DNA of 64,000 bases from Allantophomopsis cytisporea (GCA_024752435.1 CP103031.1:740001-804000), one strand, 5' to 3'. Counted from the stretch's first letter, positions 48,501-61,978 are shown. Program-made: numbers and translations. Notes: a model not told the origin generated them from the sequence alone.

Positions 48501-51500
48501 CATCAGCGGCAGGAGGAACAGACGCTCTCCTCTAAGCTGCACTTTGCACGAAGGCACACAAACATCCGATTCAGCGAGCGCTCAGAGCGTATGCGCGAGC
48601 TGAGACTCTTGCGTGAAAAGCATCGTACTATAAATGGGCTGTACGGCACATTGACTGAGCTCCGCGCCCAGGCTGATAGACTTGCGGATCTGGACGCATA
48701 TTTCGATTCTCCTTTCGTTCAGGATGACCAGAAGCAGCGAGCCCGAGTTATCAGGAGACGTGATAGGTTCTTGCATAACCACCCTAAATTCGTTGTTCGC
48801 CCTATTGGACCCCACGAACAGCCTCATGAGATGGACATTGATAGCCCTGCTGAGCTTCCGGCAGGATCTCTAGCTATTAACTTTCAGCCTGTTGAACATC
48901 AGTCTGGTATAGATATATCTACCATCAATACAACTGATCCACTTGAATCAGCTGAGGGATTTAGAGGCCAGCAACTTGTACAAAACAACAGAAGAGCTCT
49001 TGGTATCCGCAGGAGTCAGTGGGACGTTCTTGATGGACTGCAGAGAGAAATCAACAAGTATCAAAATTGGGGTGAACTACGGTCGAGTGACAAAGTCGAG
49101 TGTGACCAGAATGTGCTGAATAACACAGCGAAAATCTTTAGAGAATTGAATGACCGGGCTACCGTGACTGCAGAGCTCTTGCGGCAGCTAGTCACTGAAC
49201 GTAACCTCCGAGACAAAGTGATAGATGCACATAAGAAATTTATACGCACCAGGAGTGAGGCGAACAAGACTCAGTACGAGGAGCTGAAGAAAGCACAGAC
49301 AGATCTGAAAGTCGCGGAGAAGAAGCATGACGCTGAAAATGACATGCCAGAAGATGAAGGCCAAATGATTGAATGGCTTGAACGGCAGCAACCGCATAGT
49401 CAACAGCAGCAGCAGGGCGGTCTAAAACCCCAGCCGACTGCAGGAGAACAATCTGCGCAGTCGCAAGCGCAACGCCCTCCAACCTCAAGGACTTCATCTA
49501 CACGACGCGCTAACTTGTCGGAAACTGGTAGGCCGGATATGAAGCCTATCCCCCAACCTACTTTAAGGGAAGAATTACATCCCGACCAGGCGACTGCTTC
49601 TATTGCACATCCAGTCATTGACTTCTACAATGGCTCTCCAGAATCTGGTAGGAAGCAACGAACCCTGCAAACAATCCTGCAGTACTCGCGAAGTGATCTC
49701 GAGATTGTCCATGACTACATTCAACTCCTCTTTCCAGTACCGGAGCCATCAAGATTTGAAGAAAATGCGCCAGCCATGGACCAGCAAGCCTTCGAAGCCT
49801 TCCGCAGTAGCCCCTACATGGTCCCAAGGATGAGGCAGGCGTTGCGCCTCATGCTCTGGTTCTTTGGCTTCTCTATGATTCGAAAACTGACAAATGGAGT
49901 CTGGACTGTCACGATATATACCACCAACCACCCTGGTCAGGCATACATGTGGTTACAACCAAGTGATCACAATCATTCACGCATAACCCGCATTATTCGA
50001 TCACTTCGATTGGTTGGCATGGATCTGGAAGCAGATGCCTTCTGGAAAGCTCTTGAAAGGCGCTGCAAGGGGCTCTCGCTTGGCAGGCGTCCAAGTAAGA
50101 CTTCAAGAGATTACTGGCGTGCCGCAGCTACTTGGCCTCTGAATGTGGCTCCTAGTGCTCTTGGCCTTCCTGCTGCTGTCCATCTTGTAGGACCACAATT
50201 CTTGAGAGATTTTGAGGAACGAAGAATGATGGAGTCCCAAAGGCCGTCGCAAGGTTCAAGTGGCTTAATCGAGTTCTTTGACAATGGTCGTGATCCTCAT
50301 GGTCGAACTCTAGGAGAAATACTCTTGCAAAGCAATTTGCAACTCGACGAAGACCATGCTGCCTGGAGGATGCTATTCCCTTTGCCGGAGATAACTGCTG
50401 ATAATCAGGTAGAACCCGTGATGGACAGATCAGTTTTTGAGGCCTTTCATAATAATCAAAATGGCATGCAAACTCAAATGAGAACCATCCTCAAAAACAT
50501 TCTTTCGCAGCAATATGGCATCAAGATTACTTGGAAAATTCCAGACTATTATCAGAAATGGGTTGAAGTGGGTTTTACCTTTCCCTTTCGACGTTATCTT
50601 GCTAAAATCAAATGATATAGGTATCGAAAGGAATTAACTTCGTAGAGAGCTCCACCAGATGGAGAAGTCTCGACAACAGAAACCACGTACGCCTTGCTCG
50701 TATCATCCGCTCACTTCGTCTCGTCGGCCTGGAACCAGAAGCGCAAGAGCTATATAATTTCCTCCGACAGCAATGTACAATCCTGAGCGACTCGAATAAC
50801 AAGCCCACTGTGAGAATTTTCAGATTGTGGGCGCACGCTGTCAACAGGCCAGTCAATCAAGATATGTTCCCGCCTGACAGTGGAGTGAATGAGCAAAGCG
50901 GGCCGCTTTTCTTGCAGGAATATGCGAAAGTCAAAGCAGCTGAAAAGATGGAAGCCGAAAGACTATCACATACGAACCAACTGCTAATAACTGGCGTGCC
51001 CGTCAGCCCCTCCAGGGTCCTGCCTCTTTCTGGAATACCCCTCGATGTAGATGTCTCTGACGGAGGAACACATAGGATAAGAGTTCCTCAAGAAAGTCAC
51101 TCCCAGAGAACTAATCGAGCTCCGGGTAAGGGGAGCGGCAGAGGCCGAAGAAGTGGACATGGACAAAATCGCGAGTCATTCGGGCCCTCGGATCCAGTGG
51201 AGGCCATTGAAGCAACACAACAAAGAGTCGAGCCGATATACAGCGTCCAACGATTTCCACCCGAGCAGACCGCCCCGGTATCTGGTCCGCCAACAGGTAC
51301 CAACCATTTGCCGTTCCCGCTACCGCAGACTGCCCCGCCTCACGTCCCTCGAGGCCGTCAAAGGGCCCGACGTGGTCGCAGGACAGCCGTTGCGAAAGGT
51401 GGAAATCGTCCATCTAGCAGTAGCACTAGCAGTAGCAGCTCGGAAGACGCTGGTCCACCTCCCCCGCCACCTGTGGTGCCGCCTGCGGGAGTACCCCCCG

Positions 51501-51895
51501 CACAAACACCCGGAAAACCGCTCAGTCAGCCCCCCGCTCCTCTTGGCCCTGTGAGCAAACCCGAACAGCCGGTGTCACAGAAGCCCGAAGATCCTGACGA
51601 CGCGCGCCTGGAAAAGCTCGAGCACGACTGGACCATGCGGACATGGAAAGAGTTGAAAGACTTCGATTGGCAAGCCCCGATCGTACCGGTCGACCAGGAC
51701 CATCTCTACAAGGAAAAGGGGGCAATCAGAGGGGTTATAGCTAACGATTGTTACGAGGGCGGTCATTCGTATGTTCCGGATGTACGTGCTGAGAGCGAGA
51801 AGAATGACGGATATGATCTGTCTGATATCGATGATGCCTCAAGGGAACTCATCCAGTACCTTCTGGGCAAGAACTTGTTGAGAAGTGGGCTGTAA
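45546..51895 (+). CDS. Giant protein with SAP-like motifs, coiled coils and two OGFr-like domains
   Basis: Two exons: 45546-50567 and 50621-51895, giving 2,098 aa. I use the ATG at 45546 (ctaccATGG); the open frame upstream lacks an in-frame ATG. The 53-nt intron runs from GTGGGT to GATATAG with a GCTAAA branch-like site. Layout: Pro/Ser-rich start; an uncharacterised region (60-520); an acidic stretch; basic clusters (RKRKHLHRPKR) that may be nuclear signals; two SAP-like helix pairs (about 636-668 and 703-735); coiled coils (about 750-890 and 985-1260); an OGFr-like domain (about 1352-1535, with LFPVPEPS, MLWFFG and HNHSRITRIIRSLRLVG); a second OGFr-like domain (about 1573-1750, LFPLPEI then NHVRLARIIRSLRLVGLEPEA after the intron); and a Pro-rich tail. 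Function unknown; possibly a nuclear or chromatin-associated protein. Confidence 0.75.
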
Positions 51896-52606
51896 GGATA
51901 TTTTATCGGACGCTTTGGAAGAAAATTATAGGATGTTGTATATTTACCTTACCTTGTTTTCAAGTATATTGCTGTTTACTTGGATATAAGGCGTATAGGG
52001 TTCTTCTAGGTAGTTATATGGAATTGAGTTGTTTATATACATTTAGAGGAACAGCCACTACTTGAAAGTTTTGCTTTGCTTTGGTAATTCTCGCTTCTGT
52101 GTTTAAGAAATAGAAGGTGTACCAGTGTGCAGGGCGGGGCTTAGCTCCCTTCACTCTGAGCTTCTCCAGCGAATGTCGCCCTGTTCTCAATACTTCCCAG
52201 CTCGTACCCACAGGAGACTAACATCTTGGTTAAGCATTTCACAGAAAGCCCGTAACGAAAGTTACATAAAACAAAATAGGTCATCATATATTCATCAAGT
52301 AGTTAGCCTACAGTATTCACGTATTCGTAAACATACAACAACGAAACCTTACACTCATCCATCCATCCGTCAATTCCAAGGTATCAAATCAACCAATCAT
52401 ATCCCCATCGACCCGCCCCTTTTCCAAGCGGAGTGTAATTCACGCATACATACAAGCCCCCACGCATTTCCAAACCGAATTCCCGTCCCCCCCATCCTCC
52501 CACGCCCAATTCCTTTTCCGATACCGAGTGCCAACTTCAAGTGCGGATCCCCGTCCAGCGAAGAAATAACAAAGGAGATAGAGATATACAATTTATGGCG
52601 TTGACT
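51896..52606. other. Convergent 3' intergenic region
   Basis: Between the OGFr-like gene (+) and xlnR (-). AT-rich and C-rich blocks, no coding frame with features. Confidence 0.4.
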
Positions 52607-54985
52607 TCATAGAGCGAGGCCTGTCCCGTCGCCCGTCCAGCGATACAGGCTCAGCACCTCACGGCGCTTGAGCTGCTGCTCGCCGTAGTCCTCGGGCATC
52701 CGGCCGCGGACCTGCGCGAGCGCGGAGCGCATGACCTTTCTGAAGTTCCTCTGTGATTTGTGGCATCAGTCCAGCATCTTTCAAGTTTTCACATTGTCGG
52801 GGAAAGTGGGATTGTGTGCGGCAGAAAGGTGAAATGAAGAGGGGATATGTGGAACGTACCTGATACTCCGTGTTCAGAGTGGCCACACAAGCCTCGTGGG
52901 CCCTGACGACTAATTCGCACGCCACTACCACGCTCTCACTGACCTCGCTCCCTAGCTTCTCCGCGATCAACAACAGCAGGAAACTGCCCTGGAGCAGATA
53001 GACCCCGAAGAAGAACGGCATGAAGTCCAATCCTGGGTCGCACTCTAAGATGTTGGAGATGGCATTGGCGGCGGATACAGCGTGGGAGGTGGAAGAGACG
53101 AAGGATGGCGTTGAGATCCACAGGTCGGCATCTTCCAGTAGCGAGATGGGGTCCCATTTTCCTGTTAGCAGAATGTGGAGCACGTGCATTACGTGTGTGG
53201 AGTAGGCGATCGTTGTTTGGACTTGGATCTGGGTTGAGGAGGTTGTGTTCACTGAGTGGGTGGAGAGAGGTGAATGTGTTGAGGGGGAAGTTGCTTCTTC
53301 CATTGCGGCTGATGTACCATGTTAATCTTGAACTCAAAGGGAGGACTTAGCGATGAAGGGTTGAGTTCTGACTGCGCTGATTGGTGAAAGGAAGGGGACA
53401 GAGGAAGGGGAAGGGAAACGGGTAGGGATGGAAACACACCTTCAAGATTACACTTCTGCTCAAAGTCCTTCAAACTCTGCGCATAAAGATCCAAATGCCT
53501 CTTGATCTCCTCAGCCTGCTCATCCCAATCCTGAGCACTCCTAAAACCAATGCCAAATCTCGGATGGTTCCTAGCATGATTAAGGTCGACAATCTCGCCG
53601 AGGATCGTCATCAGCGGTAAGAAGTACCCAAAAAGGCCATGGCCAGTACACTCGAAAGAGGGACCAGTCTTCTGCGTCTCATAGTCATAGAAGGAGCCGG
53701 CTTGCCACAGCTCATCGTTCATGGGCTGCCGTAAGCCCTCACACTCGATGTCCATGAGGAAGAGGGGCTTGTTGTAGCACAGGCTCAGGTGTCTGTCAAC
53801 GATGTAAACAAGCCACCAGATTCTCCGGCGCTCCTCACGCTCCTCGTCGCTGATCACATTGCGGGGCGTACTGCCCATGCCCTCATCCAGCTCGCCATCA
53901 GCGTCCATCTCCCCGTTCTGAGTGTTCTGGGAGCGTGCATCGGCGGGTAGTTCGCGGCCTAGCTTGAGCTCGCGGGCAAGAGACCACGCGGCATTCCACC
54001 ACCGCAGGCTGGCGCCCTTGTACTCGGAAGCCGAGACAACAGTCGCGAGGTGGATGTAGGTGACTACATCATCGAGCTGGCCTGCTGCGCCGAAGGCATT
54101 GCCGCCGCCTAGAGATTCAGAGTCCACGCTACCAGGCATGGCTACACCGAGGCCGCCGAGGGCAACGCCATTGACAACTGTGCTGGCGCTGTTGGCATTG
54201 CTGGTAGAGTCGCTATTGGGCGTGCCGTGGATGAGTGGTTTCAGAAGACTGACGGTTAGTTCAAGGAGACGTTGGCAGATTCGGCCTCGTGCAGACGGCG
54301 GTGTCGTTAAGAATGAGGCGTCACATGTTTGGGCTGCTACCCAGAGCATGCTTGCGAGCAACGCGGGACTACATGCTCGAGGGTTGGAAGGGTGGAGGAA
54401 GGACTGCTTTCTGAAGACGTAGCCAAGAACATAGGGCGATGTAGGGTGCATCTGGGCTACTGAAGTGCTTGCAAAGTAAACGTCGAGGAGGTCGCAGGCT
54501 AGTGGCAACGGCACAATGGAACCTAGATGCGGGATCAATGGTTGGAGCACGGGGTATCTGAGCATGGATCCAAAGGTCTGCTGGCGGGAGGGAGTCTGAT
54601 ATTGATGCGGTGGCGACTGACAGTATCTCCAGTCACTCATAGAATCGCCATTGATAGTGACAGGAGAGGTACCAGTCATCTCACCAATAGGAAAGGACAT
54701 CGGGCTCTCGCCCATCCGGAAAACACCAGGAGCACTAGCCGGATAAGATGGGGAGGTCTGGATGGTGTACGGTAAATCAGAATATCCGGAACCGGATAAA
54801 TTGTTTTGAGGGGTGTGGGCGTGGGCATGGTAAGAGGATTGGTGCATGGCATTGCTCTCAAGTAAGGTACCGTTGGTGGCTGGACGTCCATATCCGTGCA
54901 AGCTAGAGAAGCCGTTCAAACCCAGCCCTATGGGACTGCTGACGTGCTCTGTGCTCTGCAGATCATCGGAGTGATCGAACAGCGA

Positions 54986-55018
<33 letters not shown>

Positions 55019-55760
55019 GCTTGAGACGTCGCTGAGTCGCCCTACACTGCTGCGAAGTACATTGCTCTGGGTGGTGCGCGCAGCGCTGCTGCGTCGTCGA
55101 CTGCCTGCGGTGCTGCCAAAGCTCATGGATCGCTGCTGCTGCGGCGCATTGTTCACTGCGTCGTTAGAAGAATCATTCGAAGAGCCGTTATCCTGACGGG
55201 ATTCCGTCGGAGACGAATCCTCGGAGTTCTGTCTGTTAGGGGATCCAGGTGCTTGCTGTGCAGCCGCCGCAGCTGCAGCTTGCTGAGCAGCAAGATCCTT
55301 TCTCGAAGCCTTTCCACGCTTCTTGCGCTCACGCACATATTCACAACCAAGACCGAATTCTATGCTCGAATCAGAATGATGCTCTTCTCGGAAGTTGAGG
55401 AGGCTTCTCACCAACGCAGTGCGCACACGGCGTTTGGCCGTCACACTTGGTTCTTAGTTGATTGCATTGATCGCAAGCCCTACTGATTCTGCGGCGTACT
55501 GGACCATTACTGCTGGCAGAGTGGCCGGAGTTGCGTCCATGTCCGTTGCCTCTTCCTCCGTAGGGATGCTGGCGCTGTACCCTTCTTGCCTGGTGAAGTT
55601 CAATATTCTGCTGGAGTTGTTGGAGGGCGTACTGTGAGCCGTGGGCTAAGGTATCTAGTCCTGGAGCATGTAGATGATGAGAGGATAGACCTGTCGACAG
55701 CATGTCCGAGGAGGGCAATGCATTGTAGGTGGAGTAACGGTGAAGTGGATTAGACAACAT
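52607..55760 (-). CDS. xlnR: XlnR/Xyr1 xylanolytic and cellulolytic transcriptional activator
   Basis: Complement of four exons: 55760-55412, 55359-53440, 53308-52860, 52750-52607, giving 953 aa, close to the usual 900-960. The N-terminus MLSNPLHRYSTYNALP and LDTLAHGSQYALQQLQ is diagnostic. The Zn2Cys6 cluster has Cys 96, 99, 106, 112, 115 and 122, and its last third is split by the first intron (CAHCV|EFGLGCEY). Then come an Ala/Gln-rich linker, an 11-Gln run (about residue 234), the fungal transcription factor domain (about 380-650) and the conserved C-terminus (THVMHVLHILLTGKWDPI, MPFFFGVYLLQGSFLLLLIAEKL, then RNFRKVMRSALAQ and YRWTGDGTGLAL). XlnR binds GGCTAA-type sites and switches on xylanase, cellulase and pentose-use genes in response to xylose or related inducers. 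Confidence 0.95.
54982..55018 (-). repeat. CAG/CTG run encoding polyglutamine in XlnR
   Basis: A CTG/TTG triplet run on the plus strand (CAG/CAA on the coding strand) gives 11 consecutive Gln after VSS and before SLFDHSDD. The run lies in the disordered linker between the zinc cluster and the middle domain. Such tracts vary in length between isolates. Confidence 0.85.
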
Positions 55761-56667
55761 TTTGGAGGTGTTGGATGTCTGTCGGCTAAGACCACAACAG
55801 ACAGCGAGACAGTGAGTGACGGAGGAAATGCGGTTGGAGATAAATTTATTATTTCTAAGCTCGATGACCGGACCCAATAATTGTGCTCAAGCCATCTGTA
55901 TGTATACTCCTGCGCATGCGTGGTTCAAATACGCAGGGCCCTTTCAAAGAGGCAATGGGAGTGTTGTACAGAGTGGCAGAGAGGAATTTTAATCTTTCGC
56001 ATGAAGAGAGAGAAAGAGAGAGGGCGAAAAGAGTACCAAATGTATGGGGATGCTTGGGGATGATTTGGGGAAACAGGGACGGGTGCCACAGATGGGCAAG
56101 GCCAGGTAGTTTGACTCTTAGTTTGGCGGGGTTGAACATGGGGGGGAGTCAGGATATGCATATTCACTCTTCATCTTCTATGAGCTTTGGATGGCACAGA
56201 TGGTTGCTCGTCCCTCGTTCCTCTCGGATAGTCTCTAAGTTAGCTGGCACTTGAGATACTGGGGGTGCCTCCGAGGTGGCTGCACTATCAACTGGGGATA
56301 TCATTATTGGGGTCAGTGTGGATGGGGTTGACAAGCGTGACAAGTGCGGATACGTGACCAGGGGGGCGGCGAGGGGGAGGGGTAAGTATACTCGAGCATT
56401 ACCAGGGTGCTTGAGAGATGAGGAATACTTGAGCCAACAATATGTGGCAATGGAGAAAGCAGTGCTGGGCAAATTATCATTGAGAGAAAGTCAGTCGTAC
56501 ATGCAATCGTAAGTCGTAAGTCATAAGTCGTCAGTCGTCAGTTGTAAGAGGCGCGAGGATTGTGATGGTGTGCAGAAGCGGTATGGATAGAGCAGCGATA
56601 GATAAGTAGCGGATTAGAGTATTCGAGTGTCAGTATTAGAGCCATGGTGATGGTGAGGAGACAAGTC

Positions 56668-56746
56668 ATGAAGCTTGAAGCTTGAAGCTTGAAGCTCGAA
56701 GCTTGAAGCTTGGAGTTTGGAGTTTGGAGTTTGGAGTTTGGAGTTT
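56668..56746. repeat. Two adjoining heptamer arrays
   Basis: About six TGAAGCT units with one variant, running directly into about five TTGGAGT units. The two arrays share a seven-base period, so the second may derive from the first by substitution. Confidence 0.8.
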
Positions 56747-57910
56747 TGAGGCTTGAGGCTTGAACACCGTCTTCAATAGGTCTGTCTGTCTGTCTGTCTG
56801 TCTGTCTTGGGTTCAACTGGGCCCTTGAAAAGTTGACGGGTGTCGACGGGGGATCTTCCTCCGTGAGGGCTGGCCTTGGGTGTTCGGCCATACATTTTCC
56901 GAGGTATTGAGGTAAAGGTAGTGGGTAGCTGGAAGGTCAGGTAAGGTAGTCGGAAGCAAGCCTCGCCGCACACGCACCATCCCCATCCCCATCACCATCA
57001 CCATCGCCAAAAGTCCACACCACCACCATAGTCTGTCTCTATCTTACACAACCGCATCAAGCCGCCTTTTGCTCTATGAAGATGAATCAGAGTATGAATA
57101 TCATGATGCATCTGCGATTGCAAGTACTGATAAATGACTGGTTGCTGTGATTGATGGTAATGGGGTTCAGATGGTCAGGCACACGTATGAGCGTGGAGGA
57201 CATATAGTATATATCACTATGCAGTTATAGGAAGTTGTCAATGGGCGAGATGCTATGCGTCAAGATATGGGGAAGAGTAGGGATGGCCTTCGGGGGTAAG
57301 ACTGGGGAGATTTCGTGTAGATTGGCTGCGTGTTACGTATAGGTACAACAAAGTAGTACGATTAATCCCATAAGCTTCAAATTCGTTCGATCGTCCATTC
57401 GTTTGTTCGTTCGTTCGTTCGTTCGTTTCGTTAGTGACGGCATTGCCGTTGAATGGCAGGCAGATCGAGTGGATGTGGAGGTGGATGTGGATACAGACGT
57501 GGGTGTGGAGCGCTTGTATGGATGATGAGGAAGCGAGAGCATGAGTACATCGCATATCCATCGAGGAGGTCATGTTACCGTAAGTCTGTATTATTGTAGT
57601 ACAAGTATGGAAGGGTATATACGATACGTAGAGTAATAACAATGATTCTCATGATGATGATGATGATGATGATGATGGTAATAATACACCAGTCCTAGTG
57701 ATATAGAGTGTGGGTGAGAGTGAGTGAAAGAGAGAGGGAAAGAGAGGTGAACATCGAGAAATGTATTTTCGGAGAAGTCATATCGTCAAAGAAAGGCAGT
57801 CCGAACCGCCATTCGTTGATTTAAAGAAGCCTCGCGTAATCAAGGGCCGAAAGCCAAATGGCGTCTACGTCTACATGATCTTAGTATGTATGGCTGAGTG
57901 AGGCCGAGAT

Positions 57911-57946
57911 CAGGTCAGGTCAGGTCAGGTCAGGTCAGGTCAGGTC
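57911..57946. repeat. CAGGT pentamer array
   Basis: Seven perfect CAGGT copies followed by a degenerate one. No gene overlaps it. Confidence 0.85.
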
Positions 57947-60907
57947 TTGGTCTGGTCACGCCTTGTCCATTGTAAGGTATGATGGGCAGACGGACGATAA
58001 ATAAAAAAACAAAGGTGACAAGAAAGCAACAGTGATCATCACCAAATGAGAGAGAGAGAGAATAATAAGCATGGGAAAGCAAGGGACAGGGCAATGAATG
58101 GGCAAGGTACACCAGCTCGATTGTCTCTCCATCCATATTCTCCCTCCCTCTCTCACCCTCTCTCTCTCTCTCTCTCTCTACTCCAGTCATGAAGCGTTGC
58201 GTATTATTGTCAATGCCGGTCACAGATGTCAAAGCGCAGATGATTATGCTTACACGAAAATCTGGGGTGCGGGTGCGGGTGCAGGTGCAGGTGCAGGTAT
58301 GTATGTTCAATGCTAGAAATCCGGGGTCGACTTCGAAGAGGATGAAGAGAGAGGGAGAGAGGGAGACTTCAGGGAGCCTTCAGGGAGACTTCAGGGAAGA
58401 AGACGTGAGAAGGAAAAAGGTCGCTCCTCTCGTCCGTGATACGATGGACTTTGGACTCATGGCGATGCGAGTGTGAGTGTGAGAGAGTGTGTGGGTGGAG
58501 AAGTACAATGAATGATACTAATGATGATGATGACAGACATCTCATCAGTGTGAAAGCTGTGCAGAAGGGAACAATCGACTCCGCTCATTCAAAGCCACAG
58601 CCAGAAAGGACCGATAATATGGGGTGCCCACAAGATAATGCTGCTCTTCGCTTCGCCCAAGGATTCTTATGATTCGTATGATTCGTGGAAGTCTGATGGT
58701 CGAACGAAGAATCCTTGTGCGATATGAGAGCCCAAATATGCGAGCGATCGGGACACTCGCCTCAAAACACACCCACCACCCTAACCATCAGAACTTCCCC
58801 AGACTTCAAAGGCAAATGCAAAGGCAAAGGCAAAGGAGACCCCAAACTGTTCTTCTCCATGCGCATGGAAAACAACCTGAACCCGAACCTGAACCTGAAC
58901 TAGCCTTCCGTGCGAATGAGCACGCGGCCATGATTCAGGGCTACATCTGACATACCGTGCACCCTGTCGATAGAAGCAACGAACGAAAAGAAAACATGGC
59001 TTCTTGACTTTATGGCAGAAAGGACCGGCCCTTAATCCGAAAGACCAGGGGGGTAATGGGTGGTGCTCGACCATGCTGTTCCTCACCCGAATCCTGTATG
59101 GATGTTAATCTTATGGAGAGCATATTCGATGAGATCCTGTAGCCGGTATGATATGTGACGGATGAAAAGTCAAGCAGATGGAAGCAAGCAGCAGTAGCAG
59201 CAGGACAAGAGATGCAAAAAAGAATTCCAGGACACCCGCTCATTCACATCGCCATGCGACTCGGCAACAGCACACACCCACGGCAGCCATGATCGTCTGG
59301 TTCCTGCGGATTATAGTGGCTATCATCGGACGGCTGCCCTGACGACTCCTCAATTAATTTGCAACCTGCGCGAAATGAGCCAATCTCAGGGTGGCGCGCA
59401 GTGGTTCATGTATGGAAGTGACGCATTCACCTTTCTTGGCTTAATATATCTTCCCGTCGACAGCGTTGACAACCAGCTCCGGTGTCCCAAAGCAAGTTGC
59501 GGCTGTCGCACAAGCAGGTCTCGTTGCCACGAGAGCGACAGGCTTGCTGTCAGGTCCGCGCGATGGTCGATCCGGCAGATTGTGGATGAGGGAGATGGAA
59601 GTTCGAGAAGACACGGGATCAGAGTCCACTAGACCCCTTCCAAGCCCGCACGCCTCGGATGAGATAGATGCTGCTCAGAGTCTCGCTCCATCACAACCAT
59701 AATCATCAGCGACACTTCATGCCGAGCTTGATGGATGCCGGATGAAGGTTGCATCTCTCTATCCTTTTCGAAACACGATCTTGCAGCTTTTCCCTCCACT
59801 CAAAGTCGACCCTCTGGAGTCACCCCCTCAGTAGAGCTCGAAAGAAAGAGAAAAGACCCCTGGCCCGCCCCCTTCTCTGCTCTTCGATGGCCAGATATGA
59901 TATGAGGAGTGTCATCAGGGGCACTAGTCAAATGACGACTCTGATCTTCCAAAGTTCAGACGAATTCGTTACAGCTTCCTAGGACTCTATACCGTCGGAA
60001 TTCCTCGCCGTCGGAGCTCCTCACATCGAGGCCCAGCTGGCGCAAGAGAAAGGTCCAACGTGACCTGTCAAATTTTCTTTGAGGGGGGATGCATGAGGAG
60101 AAGTTTGCGATAGAGCATTATCTCGGCTGATATTGACGATGAACCGCACCTTTTCTTCGGATATCAGGATGCTCTGCCTCCACATCGGAATGAGGCAGTA
60201 CAGAATGAAGTCGCATATGAAGGTTTCTATGCAGATCACCGAGGAAGTCATGCTGCACAGCTATGCGCATAGCTACCATAGCTGCATGTAGTATAGATCA
60301 CGTGTAGCTTTAGTTTGTATGTATGTATAGAAGCTGTGATGGGTTTGTGGTAACGTCGTATCACTTTGCATGGAACACAAGTGATACTGCAGATGTCATC
60401 ACCTTTGGCTGCATTTTGATAGTCAAGCACAACGATGGATGGTAGCAAGAAGGTGTCTTGAACTTAAAATCAGTGTAGTTGTTTGATATCTCCCTTATAG
60501 TACGGAGGTTTCTCTACGGAGTATATGTGTGTGTGTGTGTATGTTATTATGTACGTACATACATACATATATGCAAGCTAGTCGGCCATCGTAAGTGTTC
60601 AAACAACGGCTGTGTGTGAATATGTAATGTATGTACATGCATTGACGAACACTCTATTCTGTACTTCACGTACCTCACATTAAGAATGGAGAACATTCAT
60701 CTCATGTTGCATTGACTTTTATAGCGTGCAACTCACGTGTATATCACATACACACTCACTCACTCACGTACTTACTTACTTACTTGCGCAGTAAGAGGCG
60801 GAAGTGAGGCGTTCTCACTTTAACTCTTCTTCCCGCCGCCACACTACCGGCAGTGTCCAAGGTCATCCGTGCAATCTCTCCTACTGCCTACATTACATAC
60901 TGTCTGT

Positions 60908-60940
60908 CCAGTACAGTACAGTACAGTACTGTACTGAGTA
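60908..60940. repeat. GTACAGTAC palindromic repeat
   Basis: Repeated AGTAC/GTACT units form a near-perfect palindrome that could fold into a hairpin on either strand. It lies about 1.05 kb before the oxidoreductase start. Confidence 0.6.
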
Positions 60941-61978
60941 CTTACGTAGTATGTACGTACCTTGATCTTTACACTCATGTCATACGCATAGTATCATACA
61001 GATTTATTTCCAATTCCAATTCTCATGGCTGAATAAGCTTCGGCTTCTTTTGCGCATGGCTTGAGGAGCTCCAACATCCCTCGGTTGCTCGCACAAGTGG
61101 AATGTTATCTATGGTAAGGGAATGGCGTGAAACTCAAAATATATCGTTTGGTGATTGGAGCCGTTCGGCAATCAGAGCAGTCAATCAATTGTACGTCCGT
61201 CACCTTTAATTCTGTGCTTCCATATCCTAAGGAACCTTATGGGCTTGATGAAAGGACTGATGAAATATTCATCATCCTCGTAGATCTCTGATTGACATGA
61301 TGAACCTCTTCTCCCCTCTTCTCTCCTCTTCTCTCCTGTTCTCTCCTCTCCTCTTCCCTCATCTCCTCTTCCCTCATCTCCTCGTTCTCATTCTCTTCAA
61401 ACAGTCAATCATGCATGTTGCTTCCTCTCCCAATTCGAGTAGTCCTTTGGTACCTGTAGAACCTGAATTGAACAGGATATCGGAGATGTCTCCCAATCAA
61501 TCCATTTTCATCGGCGTTTGCTGCATAGCTCCTAAGCGCACGTACCGGACGAAGGCATGTCCATCCTTATCTAGTAATGAAATGGGCAGATTCACCGTTT
61601 GCGAAGCACTTCGATCAATGCGAAGGAGATGTCTACGCAGCAGGACGAGACACGCTGCTTGGAATTATTAAGCAACTCCCCACATATTTCTGCCAACAAA
61701 GGCGAGAGGCTAGCAGTTGGTGCCGTTGTCATTACCGTAACAGCGCAATAATACCCCGCGTCGACTTCGCATAGAAACTCTCACGTCATAGAAACGTTAT
61801 GCTGAACAATCAAAAAGGTAGAAAAGTGCCCAATGCTCAATACTTCGTTGCATCACTGGAAAATTGCTATCTATTTGAACAAGAGTCTCATCTCCCTTCG
61901 AGTAAATTATTGATCTGACTTGTCTACACATCAACCATACCCAAAAGCTTTGATTGAACTTCTTTCGAACTCACCAAC

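Larger units (their letters stand above)
55761..61978. promoter_or_regulatory. 6.2-kb divergent intergenic region, rich in simple repeats
   Basis: Lies between xlnR (-) and the quinone oxidoreductase (+). I see no supported gene. It holds many simple repeats: TGAAGCT units (56668-56712), TTGGAGT units (56711-56746), TCTG (56781-56807), TTCG (57399-57430), GAT (57650-57677), CAGGT (57911-57946), CT (58157-58179), GTGCGG/GTGCAG (58266-58297), GT (60525-60540) and a CT-rich block (61305-61385). The first part probably contains the xlnR promoter and 5' leader. CTGGGG sites near 56258 and 56290 fit the CreA consensus loosely. Confidence 0.5.

Noticed and set aside
57399..57946. Possible CRISPR-like repeat cluster
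   Set aside because: The repeats are unspaced microsatellites of 3-5 bp in a eukaryotic genome, with no spacer structure.
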